A DNA stretch of 59,605 nucleotides from Priapulus caudatus (Eukaryota > Priapulida > Priapulimorpha > Priapulimorphida > Priapulidae). Below, one piece after another: positions 11,300 to 20,198 of the stretch (position 1 is its first letter; each line of letters begins with the position of its first letter). The stretch lies in NCBI RefSeq assembly GCF_000485595.1, contig NW_014578478.1, forward strand, positions 1-59,605. Direction: 5' to 3'. A program made the translations under genes and the position numbers. A model generated the notes under the pieces. It was not told the DNA's origin. It saw only the letters and a program-made list of their open reading frames with translations, and did no database searches.

Positions 11300-12234
11300 T
11301 TAAGGGGCGCGATCGTGCCCGCGCTCCACCACGCACCCCAAATTGTGCTATGGTGCGTGCATCATCGCACCTCATAAAAGTGGTTGAAGTATCGTGCACC
11401 AAAAGTTCCTTAATACTGCTAGTAATACTAGTAAAACTAGTAATACTGTCAATGCCACCTGTCACAATTATTACAAAGGTTAACGACACACAACAATTTG
11501 TGGTGTGTAAGTAACTGAACGTATGACAGAGGTACAGGTTACTACCCTCTGGTTTATACAACTAGACAACAGCATCCAAATACAGGTACCTACACGGTAG
11601 CCACAAGTTACCTGCTCGTTTTCCACTATACGTGGCGAGAAGTGGTTTTCTGCCGACGTGAAACAGTCATAGGGCTGGACATACGTGGCTACTACGTACA
11701 AGTAACTTGGCTAGTTTGTTGATGGATTGTGATGATATTTCGTGCTGAAATATGCAGGTACATGTATTAGAGTCTCTAAGGATGAAGTTCAGAATAAATA
11801 AGACAAGTTTATTTTTACAACTCTTTCAACTCCGATCAACTCTTTTATTAATCTGTGTGCTAGTGTTGGGTTGTTGGATGAAAAGAATTGTAATCATGAC
11901 GAAGCCATTGAATGAATGAAGGTGAAGATGAATGATAATTAGTGGATTGACATGACATCCCAATTTTCGTTTTGGATTTCACTCTAGACTGGGATTGGTC
12001 ATGATTCCATCATCACACCCCAAGAGGCATGATGGAGAGCCCGCAAGGAGCTCTCCATCATCCCTTTTAAGGGTGTGATTTTTAGTGGAGCTCTCCATCA
12101 TGCCTCTTAAGGGTGTGATTTTTTAGTGGAGCTCTCCATCATGCCTCTTACGGGTGTGATTATGGAGCGTGAAAAGACCCCCTATGGTGTCCTAGGGGAG
12201 TCATTAGTAGTCCTCCTGTATTTTTCAAATCTGA
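11300..12234. mobile_element. Unresolved insertion inside gypsy 1 gag
   Basis: Gag similarity stops on both sides of this block. Left and right edges share an ATTTTT, but no TIR or LTR pair was found, so type and exact ends are unknown. Inside, near 12005-12170, about three copies of a roughly 45-bp unit contain GAGCTCTCCATCATGCCTCT, the first adjoining an inverted copy of part of the unit. Confidence 0.45.
12028..12165. repeat. Three-unit tandem repeat
   Basis: The unit contains GGAGCTCTCCATCATGCCTC followed by TTAAGGGTGTGATTTTT. It occurs near 12048, 12089 and 12130 with small changes. An inverted copy (AGGCATGATGGAGAG) precedes it at about 12026. It lies in the insertion within gag. Confidence 0.8.
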
Positions 12235-12790
12235 AAGCCTGCGGTGTACTCACACTCCCTTGACACAATCCGTGCACGCGTCATGAATGCGTCCACGGTC
12301 TCGCTTGGGTCTTGTGTCAATGCACGTAGTTGAAACCTGGCTACTCTAAAATTGGACTTTGGCTTAACGGTAAACGTAGCTTCTAAACTTCTCCCAGTGT
12401 AGAGCAAGGTCTGAGGCTTGTGCAGCTGTCAACTCCCAACTCTCCCGAATGTCTCTGCCCTCTTCACCTATCCACAGCATCAAATACTGGGTTTACACTG
12501 CGTCAGATTTACGTTCCAGTGGGCCTTTAAATATAAACTCACATGTCTGCTGAAATTTCCTGAATGCCTCTGGGAGGTTATTTGCATTCCAGAATCCAGT
12601 CCATAGAGGGTATCGGTATGCATGTGAGCTCCGTCATCTTTGTTCTGTGTTGCGTGTTACACACACCTCAACGAGTCCTGTATATTCCTCCACAACTGCG
12701 TACACAAGTCTATGTTACCAGTGTGAGGTCAATCGCTGTGCTGTACTTGCAATCCCTATGTCAAATAGGTGTACCATACTGAGGCTGTTT
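12225..12790 (-). pseudogene. Gypsy 1 gag, N-terminal part
   Basis: The minus strand encodes a capsid-like stretch including FQLRALTQDPSE and VDAFMTRARIVSRECEY, a pattern common in Ty3/gypsy Gag. Upstream frames toward the primer-binding site are broken. The reading frame stops at about 12235 where foreign sequence begins, and the C-terminal part resumes at about 11300. Confidence 0.7.
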
Positions 12791-12848
12791 CGTCTTTGCC
12801 GTTAGCAGACTGCTGCTATTGTGACGTGACATAAGACTTCGTTTCTAT

Positions 12849-12860
12849 CTTCTGACACCA
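12849..12860 (-). promoter_or_regulatory. Primer-binding site of gypsy 1
   Basis: The minus strand reads TGGTGTCAGAAG directly next to the LTR. This complements a tRNA 3' end CTTCTGACACCA, which from memory is the end of metazoan tRNA-Leu(CAA). The position next to the LTR is seen; the tRNA identity is inferred. Confidence 0.7.
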
Positions 12861-13007
12861 TGTTATGTTTGATGCTCACACATGTGCAAAGTCAACGCAG
12901 ATATCTTTCTAGAATAACTCGTTTTATTTGATTCTACACCATGCGTGCATACCACGCGACACCCCCTCTCTTCTCGACGCGACGTCTGGCGGTCATATAT
13001 CATAACA
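12861..13007 (-). repeat. 5' LTR of gypsy 1 (147 bp)
   Basis: It begins TGTTATG and ends CATAACA, so it obeys the TG...CA rule with a 7-bp inverted end. It is unusually short for a gypsy LTR. It is flanked outward by ACCCT and inward by the primer-binding site. Confidence 0.9.
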
Positions 13008-13162
13008 ACCCTAACCCTAACCGTAACCTTAACCATATCAGATAGTTACCTCGGGTACATATTTGTACTACCCTATACGACAACGACCCTTGGTGGGATA
13101 ATAGAGGGTACAGGGGTCATGGCTGGTAAAGTCTGTATATAGACCGCCAAGCGAACGGGGAA

Positions 13163-13831
13163 ATGTTTTTATTTCAGATTGTTATACGCATTTGGACGAA
13201 GCATATATTCACTATGAGATCGAATGTTGTCATTATAGGCGATCTGAACTTTGACCTGTGTGATGCAACAAAGGGGAAACCCATGTCTGATATATGTGAT
13301 ACATTCAATATGCATAACATTGTAGACAAACCAACATGTTTGATGAAGGACTGTAAACCCTCATTGGTCGACATTATTGTGACATACAGACCAGAAAAGC
13401 TGTACTGTACCAAGTCTTTCGACACTGGACTGACACCACCTTGGCAGTCACCAAGTGATTGGCAAGTGGATTGGCATTACCTTGTGTATACAGTATTTAG
13501 AGGGAATGTACAGGGTTTTAAAAAGGAAGAGCTAGTGTACAGAAGTTTCAAAGCAACTAACGAGAAACTTCTAAAACAAGAACTAAGCGAAGTACCATTT
13601 CATGTGGCCCACGTCTTTGATGACGTTGATGACGTATACTGGGCACATGAACTGATGCTTGGTGAAGTCATAGACAAACACATACCATTCAAACGAAAAA
13701 GGAAAGCACCGTTTATGAATGGTGAACTTCGTAACGTGAAAAATCACAAAAAGGTGCTTTATAGGAACCACCAAAGATGCAAATCCAGGCAGAACTGGGA
13801 AGCATATATAGAAAACAGAGAAACAAAGTAA
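13163..13831 (+). pseudogene. LINE endonuclease C-terminal part
   Basis: The frame has NVVIIGDLNFDLCD, matching the GDxN block of APE-type endonucleases, then PSLVDIIVTYRPEKL, the domain's closing block. A basic linker (KRKRKAPFMNGELRN) follows toward the reverse transcriptase. The N-terminal half of the domain is absent. Confidence 0.85.
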
Positions 13832-14071
13832 ACAGGTTGAAGAAGCAAGCAATACGGCTATATTTTTCCGAACGATGCGGTGGTGGCACAAAATCGAATG
13901 ATTTCTGGTCCACCATATGATACATCCTTTTCTCTCTGAGAAGGGGATTACTAAACAGAACCAAATTCACTTGAGACACAACAATAAAACCGTCTCAAAT
14001 CAAAATGAGGTATGCAATCATTTTAATGAGTACTTCGTTAATGTTGCCTCAAAAATTGGAGAAAACTGTAA

Positions 14072-15276
14072 ATGTGCGGTAAACATCCAAGTATAAAGGC
14101 TATTCGGAAAAATATACCACCTCCTGACACCCCGTTCAACTTCCAGGAAGTTTCTGAACGGGATGTCAGAAAATATATTGACAAAATAGGCAAGAAAAAA
14201 TCAACGGGATTGACAAAGATAATTCACATGGTGAAGGATGAAGTAATTTTCCCAATAACAAGAATTGTCAACCTGACACTAAAACGGGGAGCATCTCCTG
14301 ATAGACTGAAGTTGGCAAGGGTCACTCCGTTATACAAAAAGTAGGACCCGCTTGATAGACAATACTATCGTCCGGTGAGTGTTCTACCGGCGATATCCAA
14401 AATTTTTGAAAGGGCCATATCTGAGCAGACGGCTGTATTTTTTAAAGACATTCAATCCAATGCTGTCCGCTTTCCGACCTGGGCATAGTTGTCAATCAAC
14501 TCTGTTCAGTGTTGGCTCTCACCGAGGAATGGCGGGCAGCATTGGATAGAAATTACTATGTAGCTGCTATTTTAATGGATCTATCGAAAGCGTTCGACTG
14601 TCTGCCGCACGATCTGATCCTGGAAAAAATAAAAGCTTACGGTTTGTCGGAAGGTGCTGTAACACTAATGGGAAGCTATCTCTCAAACCGTGAGCAATAC
14701 GTACAGCTCGGAACCAGTACAAGTACTTTTCTAAATATCACAAAGGTCGTACCACAGGGTTCGATTTTGGGACCCATAATTTATAATATTTTTATAAATG
14801 ATACATTCTATTTTGTAAACAAAACACGCCTCTTTAATTATGCCGATGACAACACCCTTTCATATTGTCATCCGGAGTTCGAGCAGCTAAAACAAACTCT
14901 CGAAGCAGAAAGTGTGTCACTAGTCGAATGGTTCACCAACAACCAGATGGAAGCAAATCCAGAGAAATTCCAAGCTCTGAGTGTCGGGAAACGGACATTC
15001 GAAAAGAAACCAGTATTTTATGTAGCCAACAGTAGTGTACCATGGGAGGAATCTGTCATTTTACTAGGAGTGGAAATAGATTTTTTATTAAATTTTGACA
15101 AACATGTTGGTAAAATGTGCAAAAAGGCCTCACAGAAAATTTATGTTCTGAAGCGTATAGGGAAGTTTTTAACATTGGAAGGACGGAAGGCTGTGTATCA
15201 TGCTTTTATCATGTCAAATTTTAATTTTTGTCCATTGATATGGCACTTTTGTAAAAAAGCAAACAGACAAGCTTGA
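14072..15276 (+). pseudogene. LINE reverse transcriptase
   Basis: A first segment (14072-14344) has the fingers block with KKSTGLTKIIHMVKDEV and RVTPLYKK. After a broken stretch, 14509-15276 contains AAILMDLSKAFDCLPHDL with a palm aspartate, VPQGSILGPIIYNIFIND, and the catalytic box LFNYADDNT. The thumb LSVGKR and WFTNNQM blocks follow. This arrangement fits the jockey superfamily (CR1/L2-like). Stops at 14342 and 15274 and frame changes make it inactive. Confidence 0.92.
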
Positions 15277-15438
15277 AAGACTCCATTGTAGGGCATTGAA
15301 ATTTGTATACCAGGAACATAACAGCTCATATGAGGAGCTTTTACATAAAAATAAAACATGTTCCCTGCACCTTGGGCGTCTCCAAAACATTGCCACAGAG
15401 ACTTAAAATTATTCACGGACAGTGCCTAGTTTATTTAA

Positions 15439-15937
15439 AGGGAGAGTTTACTCTAGGTTCTAGGGTTATTTTCAGCTAATTTAGGTTATAATTACGCTGC
15501 ATAAAAAGTTTCATGGTTCAATCATCATTAAAAATATTTTTTTAATGTTTTAAAACTAACGACTACAGTTTGATTACAACGACGGTGGCGCCATTCAATG
15601 CGCACGATCTGATAAGGTTATAATATGGATAAATTTGTCCTAAAATGAATATCGTTCGGTTAAATAGGCATTAGGTAAAAATATAATTTCACTTTTGTGA
15701 TTAGCCCTCGGTCTGTAACGTGCAAAATAATTAAATTGGTCAAATACGCAACTTTTTCGGGGTGGCAGCACGGTCGCGGGTGTCATGGCGCCGTTCAAAT
15801 TTCGTAGCGTTGATGTGTAATTCATTATAACAATTAAATTAGGTATCTGGTAACAAATACGTTTGGGATATATATAGACGGTTTGTTATACAGTAAGTAC
15901 AGTTGTATGCAGTAAAATCCTAGAGGCTACTGTCCCT
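15439..15937. mobile_element. TIR element in LINE, TTAA-flanked, 499 bp
   Basis: Ends AGGGAGAGTTTACTCTAGG and the inverse of CCTAGAGGCTACTGTCCCT form a TIR of about 20 bp. TTAA borders both sides (15435-15438 and 15938-15941), and removing the insert restores the LINE frame. TTAA targets are typical of piggyBac-like elements, though a 6-bp TTTAAA duplication fits equally well. Its right part is repeated at 21789-22105. Confidence 0.8.
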
Positions 15938-15954
15938 TTAAATGATTTTATCCA

Positions 15955-16170
15955 CATGCGGAAATCTGCGTACTCCTTAAATACAAAAATGTTTTAACCA
16001 CGACCAAATACCGAAACTGTGACATATGGCGAAAATAGTTTTAGAACATTAGCTGCAAAGGTGTGGAATAGTCTGCCAGAAAATGCCAGACAGACTGATG
16101 TTTAAACGAGTTTAAAATGTTTATCAAAACATGGAATGGTTTTGCATGCAAATGTGCAATGTGCAAATGA
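15955..16170 (+). pseudogene. LINE C-terminal segment, indel-rich copy
   Basis: It corresponds to the open 71-codon segment at 22123-22338, which contains [14 protein letters not shown] and ends with a CKCAMC cluster. In this copy single-base gains and losses break the frame several times. Confidence 0.85.
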
Positions 16171-16548
16171 TCTTTAATTTGCAGTATGTTTTTAGTAAAT
16201 TTTGTAACATCTGTAACTGTTTGCTATAAATTTTAAATATCCATGTATTATACTTATAATTTATTCATGTACTCGAATGCCTGTAATAGTATGCATGTTT
16301 TTAAAATTGTTATGTATTGTTTTAATTATTGGTCTACTTATGTTAGTTGGTCGTCTTAAAAGCTCACCAGAGCTTATGTTTCTCATGTTGTAAACATACG
16401 CGACTTTAAATAAAGATTACTTGAACTTGACTTGAACTGGTTAACGATTATGACTTTGTTATCTGTTTAATTATCACATTCTCATTGAACTGCAACAAGT
16501 TTGTTTGTGAATCCTAGAATATTTTAATAGTTGTGCAATCATTTGCAG

Positions 16549-16766
16549 CATCCAGACTGGATAGACCAAGGTTCTGCTTCATCACGTACATTAGTCCACC
16601 TAAGGAGCATGCAGGGGCACCTGTTAGATGAGTGGGTGGCAAGAATGAATATTCTCGCTAACGACCTCCGCTTGGTTGCTACGGCTCCCAAGATGTTTTG
16701 GTGCCAAGTGATATTTGATGAGTCGGTGCACAAGTGCTTGGCTCCTATCTAAAAAATGCACGCAGG
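16549..16766 (+). pseudogene. ASCC2: ASCC2 N-terminal exon, copy 1 (frameshifted)
   Basis: The acceptor ATTTGCAG and a GTATAA donor bracket a sequence matching the intact exon at 22719-22939. It retains [15 protein letters not shown] and [15 protein letters not shown]. Small indels (loss of G near 16573, gain of A near 16625, gain of T near 16672, a 3-bp change near 16686) shift the frame, and a TAA appears at 16750. Its position, directly upstream of the next exon at 20081, is the position this exon should have. The damage may therefore be sequence error rather than true decay. Confidence 0.8.
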
Positions 16767-16979
16767 GTATAATTCTAAAAACTGTACGCACAGTGTTATT
16801 GTATTTATATATTTGACTATTTGTATATAATTTGTTTTTATTATTATGATGTAAAAGGATCTATAAGAAGCTTAATGATGATAGCATCTAGTATGGCTGA
16901 ATAGGGTCTATGCCCCCCCAGGGTACTGCCGGAACGTACCCTGGGTACGGTCCGGTATACCGGAACGTACCCTGATAAC

Positions 16980-17174
16980 TGTTGATAACGTGTAGCGTTC
17001 AACAAATACAAGGACAAACACAGATCCCGAGTCAAGTCTTTACGCCATGTTTAACTCCGAATCCCTTTAGTACATCGCTATGCATTATGGGACTGACGGG
17101 TACATGTATATACCGGAACCACTCTGGACACAATGAAACGAAACTACAAGCATACGTTACACAGTATATCAACA
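16980..17174 (-). repeat. 3' LTR of gypsy 2
   Basis: 195 bp, ending TATCAACA. It carries private one-base gains relative to the 192-bp LTRs at 19500 and 23154. The inner flank, read on minus, is AAAGAAAAGGGGA, a polypurine tract. Confidence 0.93.
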
Positions 17175-17187
17175 TCCCCTTTTCTTT
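17175..17187 (-). promoter_or_regulatory. Polypurine tract of gypsy 2
   Basis: The minus strand is an A/G run (AAAGAAAAGGGGA) abutting the 3' LTR, the expected site for plus-strand DNA priming. Confidence 0.8.
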
Positions 17188-17685
17188 AGGTTAAAAGTAT
17201 TTCTAGAACTTTAAAAGAAAAATAAACTTTACCATAAACTAATGTAACAATAATGCACGTTATGGAATTTCTAGCACTGTGAACCAAACAGTACGTGAAT
17301 AATAACAAATAAACTTCAGGTCTTTGCACCAAATTCCACGATGCTTCAAATATTGTCACTGATTAAAAAAACTCACGTGTAAAATTAACTCACTGTCAAT
17401 TCAGTACAAGTCCTTTTCACTTTCACTGATATGAAATACTAAACATAAAACACAACATATTCACATGTCATGTCGCACTACTTGTAGTACACCGAGTATA
17501 CCATGCATGAAAGTTACTGAACATAGTCCTTCAGAATAAGAGGGTTTTCTCACCGCTCGTTTGGGTCTGAAATTGCATTACTCTCTGGTATGGAGTACTG
17601 ATTACCAGTTCTTGCTGTTCACACTATACCAGTACTACTGTCATTTGAGTTTTTCCTGCATGTTCGTCACTACTGTATCGAGTTA

Positions 17686-19440
17686 TCAAGGACTGGTTGT
17701 TACCGGAACGACATTCTCCTCGCGCATGATGCTCCGATAGGGGGATCTGTCACGTATTTTTGGTGTCGTGTCGATCATCGTTGGTCTCATATGTATGCGA
17801 TTCCGCCTATAAATAGCACCATCGGGACCTTTCACCTCGTACGTCCTGGGACCACGGGAATTCACAATCTTTCCGGGTTTCCACTGCTTTCCTTCCAGGT
17901 GTTGGAAGAATACTGTGTCGTTGACGTTCAACGTTGAGAGTTTCTTCGCTTTCGCGTCATGATGTTTCTTTACGGACTTCTTTCTCAGGAGTCGTCTTCT
18001 TCCACCTTTCTTTTGTCTGTGGGTTGTCGGTTTATGCTTGCAGAAAACTTCTTGTTTTCCGACCAACATCATTTTCTGCTGGGCTGAGCAATGTATCCTG
18101 ACGGGTGTATTACGTTGCTCCGTATCGCTTGATACGGCTCCCCTCCATCCTTTTGGTCTTCTTGAGAAGATTTTTCATCACCTTCACGGCTGCTTCCGCT
18201 TTGCCGTGGCACTTTGGTGCATGGGAGACGATGTCGTCGGGTGTGATTCCCCATGTCTGCGACAAAATGTTTTGAATCCGCCACTAACAAATGCGGACCA
18301 CCATCTGACTAAATCAGCTGTGGTATCCAAATCTTGCGAATTGTCTTTAGAATCTTCACAATTCTGGCACTTGTCATTGATCCTACTGGCTCAACTTCAT
18401 ATGAAACCTGAATAGTAGTCCACGACCACTAAGTGTGTTTCCCTAGAACTTCAAATAAGTCCCTCCCACCTTTGCCAGGGGGCATCTCCATCTTCATGCT
18501 GTCGCAATGGTCTCCGCGAGTTTCTCGCTTTCCTTCTTGACATGTTTCGCATGTGTCAGCTAATTGTTTTATGTCACCAGCCATCCCTGGCCAGTTACAG
18601 TTCCACGGGCTCGTCTCACATACTGTCATAGCCCAAATGTGCGCTGTGGAGTCTCGCCTTTATACTCGTGCTCAGTTTTGATGGGATTACAATTGCTTCA
18701 CCTTGACTATAATTCGCGTCCACACTCACAACTTAGTGAATCACGGAGGTCAAAATATGGTAATGCACATGAAGGAATGTTCGTCTTCTCAGTTGGCCAT
18801 CCTTCACGTATCAGCTCAATGATGACTTGTAAACTGTCATCAGAATTTGTTGCTTCTCGAACTCCTCGAGACGTGCATCAGGTACATTGCCAAACACTTG
18901 CACTGCCATGATGCGTGAGACGATCGTCATGATTTCCCTGTTGAGAATCCAGGTGTGCTCGACTGAGGTGTCTGCCAATACCAAGTTCACGCCTTTACGA
19001 ACACAAAACTCAACGTCATATCGGTTGTATCTCATCATGATATCTTGGAGTCTCTTTGGCGCCAATGCTGAGTGTTTCTTCAAGATGAGGCTAGTGGCTT
19101 GTAGTCATTCTCCACTCTTTACTGGTCTGCCATAGTGTATTGGTCAAAACCGATCCAGACACAAACAAACTGCAAAGCTTCCTTCTCGATTTGTGCCACT
19201 TCTGTCACTGGGTGTGCACGCGATTGCGTACTCTATTGGAGCGCCATCTTGCAAGAGTACAGCGCCAAGACGCATGTTACTACTGTCCACTTGTATCACT
19301 ACTTCTTTAGATACATCAAAGTATGCAAGCATGGAGCTCGGTCAGGCTTCTTGTCAGAGTTGTAAATGCGTTCTCACACGTCTGGCACGCAGATGAACTC
19401 GTGCCTTTTCCGTGTCAGGGCTCTGAGTGGCGCTCAAGTG
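17686..19440 (-). pseudogene. Gypsy 2 RNase H and integrase remnants
   Basis: From 19332 downward, read on minus, there is an RNase H-like block (FDVSKEVVIQVDSSNMRLG) and KKHSALAPKRLQDIMMRYNRYD. An integrase zinc-binding block with CETCQEGK follows at 18429-18629, then core fragments. A C-terminal block at 17686-18072 has VFFQHLEGKQWKPGKIV and the ending of a chromodomain-free gypsy integrase. There are at least four frame breaks. The first catalytic parts of pol are absent. Confidence 0.85.
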
Positions 19441-19481
19441 TTCCGGCCAAATCTAGGACGAATCGGGACATATATTGGGCC

Positions 19482-19499
19482 ATCCCACCGCTGCCACCA
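19482..19499 (-). promoter_or_regulatory. Primer-binding site of gypsy 2 (tRNA-Leu type)
   Basis: The minus strand reads TGGTGGCAGCGGTGGGAT immediately after the LTR. All 18 bases complement the 3' end of animal tRNA-Leu(AAG) with its CCA, as I recall that sequence. Confidence 0.8.
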
Positions 19500-19691
19500 T
19501 GTTGATAACGTGTAGGTTCAACAAATACAAGGACAAACACAGATCCCGAGTCAAGTCTTTACGCCATGTTTACTCCGAATCCTTTTAGTACATCGCTATG
19601 CATTATGGGACTGACGGGTACATGTATATACCGGAACCACTCTGGACAATGAAACGAAACTACAAGCATACGTTTACACAGTATATCAACA
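19500..19691 (-). repeat. 5' LTR of gypsy 2
   Basis: 192 bp, starting TGTTGATAACG and ending TATATCAACA as read on +. It is followed by the duplicated ATAAC. Confidence 0.95.
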
Positions 19692-19710
19692 ATAACTATC
19701 TATCTGATAT

Positions 19711-19760
19711 GGTTAGGGTTAGTGTTAGGGTTAGGGTTAGGGTTAGGGCTAGGGTTAGGG
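19711..19760. repeat. Telomere-like TTAGGG array in TIR element 2
   Basis: About seven TTAGGG units with two variants (TTAGTG, CTAGGG) lie inside the TIR element, next to the GTAGGCGTAGGCGAC phrase. They are interstitial, not a chromosome end. Confidence 0.95.
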
Positions 19761-20080
19761 AGTAGGCGTAGGCGACTCCCTAGACTCGTTAGTGGAGTCG
19801 GCGAGGTACGGTCCGTCATATTAGATAGAAGTATTTAGTATCAGGGTACGTTACGGTATACCGGACCGTACCCAGGGTACGTTCCGGCAGTACCCTGGGG
19901 GACATAGACCCTATCAGCTCTAGTATGTTCAAATGCCTTGCACTCCATTTCAGTTTATTCATATCTAGTGATCACTAGCCTAGCAAGTATAATATAAAGA
20001 GGAGTGTAAAATGTGTTAATTGTTATTTAGATACATATATCACAATCCATGCTTATTTTAGCTTATTAATTTTTGTTTAG

Positions 20081-20198
20081 GTATTTTGATTCTCATTATG
20101 CAAGTCTGGACGATGAGAGCGTGAAAGAACTACAAACCGAAATTCACACAAAAGTTTTTATGACATACTTGAGAATGAGTACCTATAAGGAGTCATCT
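20081..20198 (+). CDS. ASCC2: ASCC2 exon ([16 protein letters not shown])
   Basis: 118 bp, acceptor TTTGTTTAG and donor GTAAGT. It accepts a codon split after two bases (AG|G), which is exactly the phase left by the exon at 22719-22939. It encodes the conserved [14 protein letters not shown] stretch of the ASCC3-binding region. Confidence 0.95.

Larger units (their letters stand above)
3550..13007 (-). mobile_element. Ty3/gypsy retrotransposon 1, degenerate and nested
   Basis: A 147-bp LTR (TGTTATG...CATAACA) lies at 12861-13007, and its first about 65 bp recur at 3550. ACCCT flanks both outer edges (3545-3549 and 13008-13012), giving a 5-bp target-site duplication. Coding order on the minus strand is gag, zinc knuckles, protease, reverse transcriptase, RNase H and integrase, typical of Ty3/gypsy. 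Frames are broken by stops and by three nested insertions: an LTR element at 4277-7948, a hAT derivative at 9093-9617 and an unresolved block at about 11300-12230. The element is dead. Confidence 0.92.
3416..13096. mobile_element. TIR element 1 with telomere-like core, split by gypsy 1
   Basis: Inverted ends are visible: AAGGGTCGTTGTC near 3424 and its complement GACAACGACCCTT near 13080, with further matches inward. A 10-bp direct repeat GATAATAGAG flanks both sides (3406-3415 and 13097-13106). That size suits Mutator-like (MULE) elements, though the outermost bases of the TIRs match poorly. Without the nested gypsy the element is about 220 bp. Its core is CCCTAA repeats, partly as a CCCTAACCGGGTAA variant, and its edges share the phrases GTCGCCTACGCCTACTCCC and CCATATCAGATA with element 2 at 16896-19918. 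Confidence 0.65.
13163..16438 (+). mobile_element. LINE retrotransposon, jockey/CR1-like, 5' truncated
   Basis: In order the element shows the end of an APE-type endonuclease domain, a linker, a reverse transcriptase with YADD, and a C-terminal Cys cluster. It ends in an AATAAA-type signal and an (ACTTGA)n tail at 16414-16438, a common 3' end of CR1/L2-type LINEs. The 5' end starts inside the endonuclease domain just after TIR element 1. Frames are broken at several points, and a 499-bp TIR element lies at 15439-15937. It sits upstream of the first ASCC2 exon copy. Confidence 0.88.
15621..17174 (+). repeat. Duplicated 1.56-kb block, copy 1 (error-rich)
   Basis: It aligns end to end with 21789-23345: half of the TTAA element, LINE tail, ASCC2 exon, intron start, left end of TIR element 2 and one gypsy 2 LTR. 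Differences are mainly single-base gains or losses in short runs rather than substitutions. Where a third sequence is available (the other gypsy 2 LTR at 19500), it agrees with the second copy. That pattern looks like uncorrected sequencing error in copy 1. Confidence 0.85.
16980..19691 (-). mobile_element. Ty3/gypsy retrotransposon 2, internally deleted
   Basis: LTRs of 195 and 192 bp (TGTTGATA...TATCAACA) bound the element, and ATAAC is duplicated outside (16975-16979 and 19692-19696). The minus strand has an LTR-adjacent primer-binding site, RNase H, integrase and a polypurine tract. Gag, protease and nearly all of the reverse transcriptase are missing. The total is 2.7 kb. The short internal region joins the leader directly to RNase H-side pol sequence. 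Confidence 0.93.
16896..19918. mobile_element. TIR element 2 with telomere-like core, split by gypsy 2
   Basis: The ends are GCTGATAGGGTCTATG and its inverse, and inverted similarity continues for about 80 bp through GGGTACTGCCGGAACGTACC blocks. A 9-bp direct repeat TCTAGTATG flanks it (16887-16895 and 19919-19927), as expected for Mutator-like elements. Without gypsy 2 it is about 306 bp and non-coding, with a TTAGGG array at 19711-19760. It shares GTAGGCGTAGGCGAC and TATCTGATATGG with element 1. Confidence 0.85.
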
